From JAAGZL01 sp050288625 (GTDB taxonomy: Bacteria > Pseudomonadota > Gammaproteobacteria > Chromatiales > Chromatiaceae): a stretch of DNA of 33,780 nt. The stretch spans positions 1 to 33,780 of the forward strand of contig JBNKEE010000015.1 of the NCBI GenBank assembly GCA_050288625.1, given 5' to 3'. This document shows positions 16,138-23,873 of the stretch, piece by piece. The translations under genes were made by a program, and so were the position numbers. Positions within the stretch are counted from its first letter, which is position 1, and each line of letters opens with the position of its first letter. The notes below the pieces were generated by a model, which did not search any database, was not told the origin of the DNA, and was given only the letters and a program-made list of their open reading frames with translations.

Positions 16138-16968
16138 ATGTCTCAATTTTTCGCTGAATTACTCCTTGTGTGGTCGCTGTTACAGGATGTTTTGATATTT
16201 CTGATGCTGGGGGTGGTTGCGGGCCTAACGGCTGGTCTGTTCGGAGTTGGAGGCGGTTTGGTCATTGTTCCCACCCTGCTGTGGGTGTTTACTGGTCGTG
16301 GAATCGATCAGTCGATTGTGATGCACCTTGCTGTTGGCACATCTTTGGCCACCATAATTGTTACCTCGCTGTCGTCTGTGTACGCACATAATAAACGCAA
16401 GGCAGTGCGGTGGGATCTGTTTTTAATGTTGGCCCCGGGTATTGTGGTAGGGGCATGGTTGGGCGCTGCAACTGCAGATCTGCTATCTACCGACTGGCTC
16501 CAGAGAGTGTTTGCCGTCTTTGTATTGTTGGTGGCTTTACATTTGGTTCTGGATATCGATTTTGGTAGACATAGAGATATTCCGGGTAGATTTGGTATGG
16601 GTGCTACCGGGGTGGTTATAGGTATGATTTCGTCAATAGTAGGTATAGGGGGCGGCTCTATGACGGTACCATATCTGCACTGGAGCGGAGTTCAAATGCG
16701 TAATGCTGTCGCAACTTCCAGCGCATGTGGTTTACCCATTGCCTTGGCGGGAACCATTGGCTTTATTGCCGCAGGCTGGGGCGAAACTGCCTTGCCGGAA
16801 GGCAGTAGTGGATATGTCTATTGGAGTGCAATGCCTTGGATTGTGGTTGCAACATTCATATTTGCGCCGGTAGGAGCTAATCTGGCCCATAGTTTGCCGA
16901 CAAAGATATTGAGACGGCTTTTTGCCATGCTGATGTTCATTGTGGGTGTTAAACTTTTACTGAGTTAG
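16138..16968 (+). CDS. TauE/SafE-family membrane permease
   Basis: The 276-residue protein has about eight membrane segments and two internally repeated family motifs: GLFGVGGGLVIVPTLL near 34-49 and SSIVGIGGGSMTVPYL near 165-180. TauE/SafE proteins export sulfite, sulfoacetate or related anions across the inner membrane, or act as other anion channels. The substrate cannot be assigned. No sulfur-oxidation gene adjoins it in this window, though a sulfur role would fit the suspected lineage. The ATG at 16138 has only a weak ribosome site. Confidence 0.88.
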   Translation: MSQFFAELLLVWSLLQDVLIFLMLGVVAGLTAGLFGVGGGLVIVPTLLWVFTGRGIDQSIVMHLAVGTSLATIIVTSLSSVYAHNKRKAVRWDLFLMLAPGIVVGAWLGAATADLLSTDWLQRVFAVFVLLVALHLVLDIDFGRHRDIPGRFGMGATGVVIGMISSIVGIGGGSMTVPYLHWSGVQMRNAVATSSACGLPIALAGTIGFIAAGWGETALPEGSSGYVYWSAMPWIVVATFIFAPVGANLAHSLPTKILRRLFAMLMFIVGVKLLLS

Positions 16969-17011
16969 AGTTATTCGTTTCGCAAATGGGCGATCGTTTA
17001 TCTATTGCCGA

Positions 17012-17017
17012 TATAAT
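17012..17017 (+). promoter_or_regulatory. Consensus -10 hexamer upstream of rsd
   Basis: A perfect TATAAT lies 80 bases before the chosen rsd start. I see no good -35 at 16-18 bases upstream, so the promoter may need an activator. The leader RNA would contain the inverted repeat at 17046-17061. Confidence 0.35.
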
Positions 17018-17045
17018 TTATATAAACAAATACTTGCCACTATTA

Positions 17046-17061
17046 GCTAATAATGATTAGC
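17046..17061 (+). repeat. Inverted repeat in the rsd leader
   Basis: GCTAAT and ATTAGC (6 bp, 4-base spacer) form a perfect dyad between the -10 hexamer and the rsd ATG. It could be an operator for a dimeric regulator or a small leader hairpin. No consensus is recognised. Confidence 0.4.
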
Positions 17062-17097
17062 ATAGCCGTTGAATTGGTAAAAAAGAGGGCTCTTATC

Positions 17098-17541
17098 ATG
17101 TCTGAAGGAAGTGTAATGAATAGGGAGAGGCGCACCAGAACAGGAGAAATGGTGGATAAGCTTTTGGTAGAGAGACAAGAGATGTTGGCTCTGTTTTGTC
17201 AGCTGGCCGGGTTAGAGCCATATACTTCAGGCGACAGTGATGAGCGCGCACTGCGCAGGTTTTGCCAGGTATTGATGGACTATATAGCCTTTGGTCACTT
17301 TGAGATATATGAACGCATAGCTCATGGGGACGAGAAAAGATCCGACGTAATAAAGGTGGCGGAAAAGGTGTACGACAGAGTAGTTGAGGCAACAGAATAT
17401 GCTGTGGCCTTTAACGACAAATATGACTCCTCAACCAAGTTAGAGCATGAGCAGTTGGAGAAAGATCTGTCGATATTAGGTGAGGAACTGGCTATTCGAA
17501 TTGAAATGGAGGATAGGCTGGTTGCCGCTATGGTTTCTTAG
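17098..17541 (+). CDS. rsd: Rsd/AlgQ-family anti-sigma-70 regulator
   Basis: Rsd binds sigma-70 region 4 and lowers its competition with alternative sigma factors; AlgQ is the Pseudomonas homologue. The 147 residues are helical with the family blocks VDKLLVERQEMLALFCQLAGLEPY, FCQVLMDYIAFGHFEIYERI, FNDKYD and LGEELAIRIEMEDRLV. I chose ATG 17098, which follows an AGAGGG ribosome site and gives a normal N-terminus; the frame extends to an ATG at 17053 and an ATG at 17116 is also possible. Its likely target RpoD is encoded at 1083-2915. The cyclase-like gene follows 45 bases later on the same strand. Confidence 0.9.
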   Translation: MSEGSVMNRERRTRTGEMVDKLLVERQEMLALFCQLAGLEPYTSGDSDERALRRFCQVLMDYIAFGHFEIYERIAHGDEKRSDVIKVAEKVYDRVVEATEYAVAFNDKYDSSTKLEHEQLEKDLSILGEELAIRIEMEDRLVAAMVS

Positions 17542-17586
17542 TCGTCTACACTATGTAGATGTCGTGAAAAAAAGATAAACACTGAA

Positions 17587-20037
17587 ATGTTTAAGGGTCT
17601 GAGAAAACGGTTAACCTTGCAGCAGGATGTTGATGATCTGTTTTCATCACTGCCTGTAGCTGCCACTCTCAGGTTTTCCTCTGAACGTATACCTAAGGGG
17701 ATAGATAATACCAACATCGATGTGTATCTATGCCCCCAATTTACCAATTCCACCAGGATACTTGTGCGGCGTATGTTGTTGCATGACATTGGAGAGAATT
17801 GTTGGGGTGAAGCGCATCCTCCCCCCTCGGTAAGAGACCTGGAGAGTTTCGAGAAGGCATATAACGGGGTTATGGAAGCGGGAGTGAGTAGGGCTAGAAA
17901 GGAGTCATCTCCAGAACAGATTCAGCTTCTGCATTTCGCAATTATTAAATATCTGTTGATGTCAGTAAGTGAAGAGCTGCTACAACATCGGGATAGATTG
18001 CAACATGCCAGAACCATCAATGGCGATCATTCAAGTGGTAACGCAGTACATCTGCATGACAAGTTGGTAACCCTGGCACAGCAAGAGACGGCATTAAAAT
18101 ATCGGCTAATCCGCAAACTATTTCGACATGTCTATAAAATAGAATCCACAACCTCGCGCAAGTTACGTAAATCTGTATTAGGTAGGTCCTGGCCAATCGC
18201 TAAAGAGGTATTGTTTAATCCCGTATTGCAGCTTCCAAGTCTATGGGTGGAAGATCAGTTTATGCATCATTACCCATTAGCTCTTATGCGAAAAAAAGAT
18301 CCAGGTTGTTTTGCTAAGGTAAATACAATTGTTACTGAGATATTTGATTGTTGCCTGCCCGCTTGGTGCCATGCGCCTCATTTTGAGGATTCGGCAGATG
18401 ATGCCTCCGTGCTCGGTCGTGATTCAGCAGGAATGCGGCTGAGACATGACAGGGGAATGCTTTCGGGGTTTCTTGAAACCGAATTGTTGCTTTCTGGTTC
18501 TATTCAAGAGGATGAGTATGCAGGTGGGCTCTGCTCTTGGTTGGATGATCCGCATAATATGGAGATGATTTTATCCATTAAAGGGCATAGCAGGCATGCC
18601 AGGAGAAGTGTAGTACGTAAGCCGCAGGTTGGAAGCCCCGATCAATGGAAGGCGCTGTCCGAGCAGGTATTATCAGAGGCTCGGCGTCGTTTTAGACAGG
18701 CAGGATTTACCAATAAGATATTGTCTTCGCATGAGGCGCCTAAGGTATACAAGGAGCTGCACGGCAGGGTGCCTTTAGGATTGATTTGCGAATACCTTGA
18801 GGGAGATCTTCCGCGTCGCAAATTACTCCAAAAACTATCTGGCATCAAAGGAGTAACGCAGCCGGATATTGCGAAAAAGGTCTTGGATATCGCTGCAGAT
18901 CGTATCGCAAATATCTCCAAGGCGCGTAAAGATTATCGTATTAAGTGCTTTTTGCGGGACTTTGCAGTGCTGCGTCGCGATATTAAGCTGGCCTATCAGA
19001 CTCATTGTGCTATGAATAGTATCAAGATCATGCTGCGGGATGAGACTATAGCGCTATCAAGGAGTAACGATAGTCTGCAAGAGTTTGTTCAGTATCTCGA
19101 TGCCGGAGGAGAAAAGGACCAGATCAGGAACCACGTCATTATAAAAGCTGACGTTCGTGGTTCCACTGCTATAACCACAGAACTTGTGGATAAGAATCTA
19201 AATCCGGCAACACATTTTAGCCTTAATTTTTTTCAGCCAATTAACAAGTTATTAGATAGTTTCGGTGCATCCAAGGTGTTTGTGGAGGGCGATGCCATCA
19301 TTCTCAGTATCACCGAATATGAGGATGCCCCCTATCAATGGCTGTGCGTAAGTCATGCTTGCGGTCTAGCCAGAAAGATCCTGCAGGTAGTGGATGCGCA
19401 GAATGTGCAAAATAGAAAACATGGTTTGCCTGAGTTGGAGTTGGGACTGGGGGTATCCTTTAACGATGGATCTCCGGCGTTTCTGTATGATGGTGACAAA
19501 CAGATCATGATCTCTCCGGCCATTAACCGAGCAGACCGTCTCTCTTCTTGTGCCGCAGTCTTACGTAAAACCGCTCTGGGGGAGCAGGTTAAAAGAGGAG
19601 TCGAGGTGGTGGTTCCGGTGGATAAAGGTGTGGCGCGCAAGGCGCGTAGTGACGAACTGCTAGGATATAACGTTAATGGCATTGAGCTTGATATGCCTGC
19701 ATTTTTCAAACTCAAATCTGAGCTTGCCTTGTTGCGTTTGGGAGGCAATGTTCCTGGTTACAGCGAGCAGAGCGTGTTTTATGCCGGCCGTTATCCTGAC
19801 CGTACAGGGAAAATGCACTGGCTTGTGGTTCGGGAGGCGCCTGTCCGTATCTGGATCGGCAACAGTATCAACACCGAAGAGGAGTGGGGGCGCAGGTTCT
19901 ATGAGGTGATTACTGACGCAAACGTTATTTCAATGCTTAAGGATAGGATTACCAGTGACAAAACGGGCGATGCCGAAAAAACTGGTGTTCAGGACTTTCC
20001 AGACGGCGAACCTGACAGTACTCGCTATATACATTAG
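17587..20037 (+). CDS. Large protein with C-terminal class III nucleotidyl cyclase-like domain
   Basis: This 816-residue soluble protein has no signal peptide or membrane segment. Residues 1-510 are mostly helical with no domain I recognise. From about 515 there is a class III cyclase-like core: first metal Asp D522 in IIKADVRGSTAITTEL, second metal Asp D569 in KVFVEGDAIIL (47 residues later, a normal spacing), and the transition-state pair N647/R651 in SPAINRADRL. By my manual alignment the two purine-selecting positions are noncanonical: F565 where adenylyl cyclases have Lys, and I640 where they have Asp. So metal and transition-state residues are kept but substrate choice is open (cAMP, cGMP, another product, or a nonmaking sensor). 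It follows rsd by 45 bases and probably shares its transcript. It ends 7 bases from the convergent slt stop. Confidence 0.72.
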   Translation: MFKGLRKRLTLQQDVDDLFSSLPVAATLRFSSERIPKGIDNTNIDVYLCPQFTNSTRILVRRMLLHDIGENCWGEAHPPPSVRDLESFEKAYNGVMEAGVSRARKESSPEQIQLLHFAIIKYLLMSVSEELLQHRDRLQHARTINGDHSSGNAVHLHDKLVTLAQQETALKYRLIRKLFRHVYKIESTTSRKLRKSVLGRSWPIAKEVLFNPVLQLPSLWVEDQFMHHYPLALMRKKDPGCFAKVNTIVTEIFDCCLPAWCHAPHFEDSADDASVLGRDSAGMRLRHDRGMLSGFLETELLLSGSIQEDEYAGGLCSWLDDPHNMEMILSIKGHSRHARRSVVRKPQVGSPDQWKALSEQVLSEARRRFRQAGFTNKILSSHEAPKVYKELHGRVPLGLICEYLEGDLPRRKLLQKLSGIKGVTQPDIAKKVLDIAADRIANISKARKDYRIKCFLRDFAVLRRDIKLAYQTHCAMNSIKIMLRDETIALSRSNDSLQEFVQYLDAGGEKDQIRNHVIIKADVRGSTAITTELVDKNLNPATHFSLNFFQPINKLLDSFGASKVFVEGDAIILSITEYEDAPYQWLCVSHACGLARKILQVVDAQNVQNRKHGLPELELGLGVSFNDGSPAFLYDGDKQIMISPAINRADRLSSCAAVLRKTALGEQVKRGVEVVVPVDKGVARKARSDELLGYNVNGIELDMPAFFKLKSELALLRLGGNVPGYSEQSVFYAGRYPDRTGKMHWLVVREAPVRIWIGNSINTEEEWGRRFYEVITDANVISMLKDRITSDKTGDAEKTGVQDFPDGEPDSTRYIH

Positions 20038-20044
20038 GTCTGGT

Positions 20045-22045
20045 TTATTGTGCAGACGATAACCTATGGATGATGTCGTTTAACTGTTTGTTTGCCGTTT
20101 TTCTAAGATTGCGCTGTATCGGCGGCATACTGTCCAGAATGCGTTCTGGTTTCTTCCCCAGACGTTGTTTGTATATCACGGTGTAGGCCAACACCCGTTC
20201 AAGGTAACCTCTGGTCTCATCAATTGGAACAGTGGCTATCCAAAGATCTGCAGGCATAGCTTTTTTTGGGAGCCAGCTCCTAACCCTGCTTGGTCCGGCG
20301 TTATAGGCGGCTGTTGCAAGTACCTTGTTTTGTCCCAACTCGTTTAATACTACACGCAGGTAGGCAGTGCCAAGGCGGATGTTCACATCAGGCTGTAGAA
20401 TCTTGCTCTCTTTAGGAGAACCCATCTTAAGATGTCGCGCTGTACTGCGCGCGGTCCTAGGCATCAATTGCATCAGGCCCAAAGCTCCGGCTGGAGAGTG
20501 AGCATCTTGGATAAAGGTGCTTTCTTGACGGATAACCGCGAAGACCCATGCGCTTTCGAGCTTTTTTTCCTGCGCAACCTTATCTATCTGTTTGCGGTGA
20601 ACTAATGGGAAACGCAAACTCAGGTCATCCCATAAACCAGCCTGAGCAAGAACCACTATAGACCGGTCGTGCAGCCCCCAATCACGCGCCAGAATGGCGG
20701 CACCCTTGAGTTGCTCTGGCTGCATATTTTTTGTTGCTGCGCTCCACTCCCTGCGACCTGAGGTGAAACGATTGAGTAAAAACATCTCTCTCGAACGCAC
20801 CAACCCCGGGTTATTCCTCAGTTGCCTCATGATTGTTGCGCTGACTTTCAGGGGCGTGTAATTTAGATTGTAGCCAACCTTTAGCAGGTCAGCAGCCAGG
20901 AAACCATAGAAGCTACGCTCCTTTGCCAGCACTCTCAATCTATCTTTTGACTCTTCAACCTTTCCCAGCTCTCCCAGAGCTCTGGCGTGCCAGTAGCGCC
21001 ATTCATCCTTTGATTTTAGATGTCTTGGTAGTTGTTGGGCCCACTTGTTTATTAGATCCCATCTTTGTTTGACTAGGACATATCTGATCCGTTTTTCATG
21101 GAGCAAAGTGTCTGACGCGTGAGGCTGTATCTGATCGAGAAATTCCAGGCTACCTTTGTGCCTGCTGCGCATCATGCGCATGGCGATGGCGTGTTCTGAC
21201 TGTTTCAGAAGATCAGTCGGGAAGTTTTTGTCTTTGCGTAGTCGTTTCCAAACCCTGAGGGCGGTGTTGATGTTTCTGTGTGCTAGGCGCTTGAGCCCGT
21301 ATGCTTGAGTGGTTTGCTGTATATTCTTTGGACCATTGAGTTTGCTGCTTCTTACCAGTCTCTCAGGGTTGTTGTGGATATGTAGCCATTGATCGAACCA
21401 TTTTTTCTGTTTTGCAGGAAGATAGCGTCTAAGATAGCGGGCTAGAGAGGTCTCTCCCTCCTGCATTGCCAGTTCAATTCGTCCCCAGGCCAGCTCAGGG
21501 GTAAGTTTTCCCGCCTTGTGCCACGCCTTGAATACCTGGTTGCAATCATCTGGACGCGAACCGCCATGCAACCATATTGGATTAACCAGTTTAAACGCCT
21601 TCTCCTTCTCCTTGTTGGAGATAAGGGCGCGTATGTAATTGCATTGGCGTTCGATACTGTTTTGGGGTGTATATAGCTCAAGATAGTTGCTCCACTCCCG
21701 TTTAGCTGCCAGGTGATTCAGCCAGGCGCTGCGCAACAGATCTGATATAGGAACGTCTGGGTATTTTTTTAGGAACTTCTTTACGCGTGGCAGCTTTTTG
21801 CTGGAAAAGCCGTAGCGCAGCTCTCCGTATTCCAGATATGGGTATAGGGGGTATTTTTCCAGGCCTTTTCTAAGGTTCTGATACTCGGTTATCTTGCCTT
21901 GTTTCAGTGCCTGCTCAGCAGCGACAAACGCCTCCCTCTCTTTTTTGTGCGCGGCTGCAATATCTGCAGCCGCTGCCTGAAAAGATAGAAGTAATGTCAG
22001 CAGAAACAGAATGTTGCGTAAAAGGTTAATGGTTTGTTTCTCCAT
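20045..22045 (-). CDS. slt: Soluble lytic murein transglycosylase (Slt70 type)
   Basis: This periplasmic enzyme cleaves peptidoglycan glycan strands, leaving 1,6-anhydro-MurNAc. The 666 residues begin with a signal peptide (hydrophobic run 9-22, cleavage likely after AAAA at 24-27), followed by a long superhelical U-domain of alpha-helical repeats (about 30-470) and a C-terminal lysozyme-like domain. The catalytic glutamate is E508 in RQEST, with GLMQLMP at 523-529 and AYNAGP at 580-585. Length and order match E. coli Slt70. No close upstream neighbour on its strand; it is divergent from the Sel1-repeat gene across about 130 bases. Confidence 0.95.
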   Translation of the reverse strand: MEKQTINLLRNILFLLTLLLSFQAAAADIAAAHKKEREAFVAAEQALKQGKITEYQNLRKGLEKYPLYPYLEYGELRYGFSSKKLPRVKKFLKKYPDVPISDLLRSAWLNHLAAKREWSNYLELYTPQNSIERQCNYIRALISNKEKEKAFKLVNPIWLHGGSRPDDCNQVFKAWHKAGKLTPELAWGRIELAMQEGETSLARYLRRYLPAKQKKWFDQWLHIHNNPERLVRSSKLNGPKNIQQTTQAYGLKRLAHRNINTALRVWKRLRKDKNFPTDLLKQSEHAIAMRMMRSRHKGSLEFLDQIQPHASDTLLHEKRIRYVLVKQRWDLINKWAQQLPRHLKSKDEWRYWHARALGELGKVEESKDRLRVLAKERSFYGFLAADLLKVGYNLNYTPLKVSATIMRQLRNNPGLVRSREMFLLNRFTSGRREWSAATKNMQPEQLKGAAILARDWGLHDRSIVVLAQAGLWDDLSLRFPLVHRKQIDKVAQEKKLESAWVFAVIRQESTFIQDAHSPAGALGLMQLMPRTARSTARHLKMGSPKESKILQPDVNIRLGTAYLRVVLNELGQNKVLATAAYNAGPSRVRSWLPKKAMPADLWIATVPIDETRGYLERVLAYTVIYKQRLGKKPERILDSMPPIQRNLRKTANKQLNDIIHRLSSAQ

Positions 22046-22174
22046 TGGGTGAAAGAACTAACTAGTAGCAGGACGTAAGAATAGCATAGTATGAAAAGGC
22101 CTTAATGCCCTATTATATCCAGGATTGAAATTGGTCCATCCATATGTTTTTTGGTGTTTATAGAGGAGAGTACG

Positions 22175-22618
22175 ATGGTTGATTTAGACGAGCAGACAGC
22201 AATGGAATTGCGAAGTGGTATTTCCGCCTTTGAGGCTAAATATTTTGGTGATGCCTCTAAACTGCTCTCTCCGCTGGCCGATGCCGGGAACCCGGAGGCT
22301 CAGTATCGTATGGCCGTGATGGCCCAAAACGGACTGGGGATGGTGAGAAATGAGGGTATGGCCCTGAAATATATGGCAGAAGCGGCCGCGGCCGGGCATG
22401 GTTTGGCGCAGCATGGTCTTGGATTTATGTACATGGAAGGAGATTGCGTAGCAGCTGATGCCACCAAGGCCTTGGAGTGGTTCAGAAAGGCGGCAGATCA
22501 GGGTATGGTCGGATCACTCACAACTATGGCCAGGATGTATAAAGAGGGGCTAGGGGTGGATCAGGACCTGGATGAGGCCCGGCGCCTGTACCGGGAGGCC
22601 GGGTTCGATGAGTTCTGA
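22175..22618 (+). CDS. Sel1-repeat protein
   Basis: This 147-residue protein contains about three Sel1-like repeats (roughly 38-73, 74-109, 110-144), each with the A-x2-G-x2-A-Q spacing seen in GNPEAQYRMAVMAQNGLG and GHGLAQHGLGFMYMEG. Sel1 repeats form helical hairpins for protein-protein contacts. No signal peptide is visible, so it should be cytoplasmic. The ATG at 22175 follows a clear ribosome site (AGAGGAGAG, 4 bases away); a TTG further upstream is not needed. Partner and process are unknown. It ends 6 bases before the convergent aroG stop. Confidence 0.85.
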   Translation: MVDLDEQTAMELRSGISAFEAKYFGDASKLLSPLADAGNPEAQYRMAVMAQNGLGMVRNEGMALKYMAEAAAAGHGLAQHGLGFMYMEGDCVAADATKALEWFRKAADQGMVGSLTTMARMYKEGLGVDQDLDEARRLYREAGFDEF

Positions 22619-22624
22619 TCGGAT

Positions 22625-23683
22625 CTAGTTAGAACTTCTACGCTGATTTACCGCATCAGCCAGCACTCTGAGCAGAGGCCCACTCTCTTCCCAACTTATA
22701 CAGGCATCGGTCACGCTCTGACCGTATGTCAGATCCTGATCAGGTCTTATGTCTTGGCGGCCAGCTACAAGGTTGCTCTCTATCATGACACCGATGATGC
22801 GTTTGTCGCCACGTGCAATTTGGCCTGCCACATCATGGCCGGTGCTGATCTGCTTCTCATGACGTTTGCGGCTGTTGGCATGGCTGAAATCGATCATCAC
22901 CTGGGGTTTGTGTCCAGATGTCTCCATCTCTTCGGAGGCGATATTGATACTTTCGGTGTCATAGTTGGGCCTGGCGCCGCCACGCAGGATGACGTGGCAG
23001 TCTTCGTTGCCGCTGGTGGCGAATATGGCAGAACGGCCCTGTTTCACCACTGAGAGGAAGTGGTGTGGTTGGGACGCGGAACGGATAGCGTCAAGGGCCA
23101 CCTTAAGACTGCCGTTGGTGGCATTTTTAAACCCTACTGGGCAGGAGAGACCGGATGCCAGCTCCCTGTGTACCTGGCTCTCGGTTGTCCTCGCGCCTAT
23201 GGCGCCCCAACTGATAAGGTCTGCAACATACTGTGGGCTGATGGGGTCCAGGTATTCTGTTCCCGCCGGCAGACCTATGCCGTTTATATCCAATAACAGT
23301 TGTCGTGCAAGACGTAATCCTTTGTTTATATGGAATGTGCCATTAAGGTCAGGGTCATTGATTAGACCCTTCCAGCCAACCGTTGTACGCGGTTTCTCGA
23401 AGTAGACTCGCATCACTATCAATAGGTCATCCTTCAGTTCATTATGTAGAGGTTTGAGTTTGGAGGCGTACTCACCTGCCGCGTCTGGATCGTGTACCGA
23501 ACAGGGTCCGATTACTACTAGAAGGCGGTCATCCTCACCGTGTAGAATCTTATGAATGGCCTGCCGTGTCTTGTATACGGTCTCAGCCGCCTGGTCTGTT
23601 ATAGGGAGGTCGGTTAATAGTTGCTCTGGAGAGATAAGCTCTTTTATCTCGCGGATGCGAAGATCGTCTGTTTGGTAAGTCAT
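22625..23683 (-). CDS. aroG: 3-deoxy-7-phosphoheptulonate synthase, AroG type
   Basis: DAHP synthase condenses phosphoenolpyruvate and erythrose-4-phosphate, the entry step of aromatic amino acid synthesis. The 352 residues are class I type: LLVVIGPCSVHDP (PEP and metal-binding Cys), VYFEKPRTTVGWKGLINDP, SWGAIGARTTESQ, GFKNATNGSL and VMIDFSHANS. The N-terminus (YQTDDLRIREIKELISPEQLL) is closer to phenylalanine-sensitive AroG than to AroF, so the symbol is by similarity; feedback specificity is not proven. A candidate promoter lies upstream (23714-23743). It is divergent from dxs across about 190 bases. Confidence 0.93.
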   Translation of the reverse strand: MTYQTDDLRIREIKELISPEQLLTDLPITDQAAETVYKTRQAIHKILHGEDDRLLVVIGPCSVHDPDAAGEYASKLKPLHNELKDDLLIVMRVYFEKPRTTVGWKGLINDPDLNGTFHINKGLRLARQLLLDINGIGLPAGTEYLDPISPQYVADLISWGAIGARTTESQVHRELASGLSCPVGFKNATNGSLKVALDAIRSASQPHHFLSVVKQGRSAIFATSGNEDCHVILRGGARPNYDTESINIASEEMETSGHKPQVMIDFSHANSRKRHEKQISTGHDVAGQIARGDKRIIGVMIESNLVAGRQDIRPDQDLTYGQSVTDACISWEESGPLLRVLADAVNQRRSSN

Positions 23684-23713
23684 TGTTTCATCAAAAATTA
23701 GATAAGATTAAGG

Positions 23714-23743
23714 ATTATAGGGCAAATTACGTTTGAATGTTTA
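23714..23743 (-). promoter_or_regulatory. Candidate sigma-70 promoter for aroG
   Basis: On the minus strand a perfect -10 TATAAT (23714-23719) follows -35 TAAACA (23738-23743, 4 of 6) with an 18-base spacer. Transcription would begin about 25 bases before the aroG ATG. I saw no clear TyrR or TrpR operator. Confidence 0.45.
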
Positions 23744-23873
23744 TTAGAATTACATGCCGGAAAGATAGTTCAATGGTTATTTTTGTCACACGATAGAAAG
23801 GTTTTTCGGCGTTGTGGCTGCAGTTAAGGTAGAATCGGTAAGATATGCCGGATGTTGGATGAAGTACCATACG

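Noticed and set aside
17547..17564. Short dyad TCTACA/TGTAGA between rsd and the cyclase-like gene as a terminator
   Set aside because: The 6-bp AT-rich stem with a 3-base loop lacks a T-run; the two genes are more likely cotranscribed.
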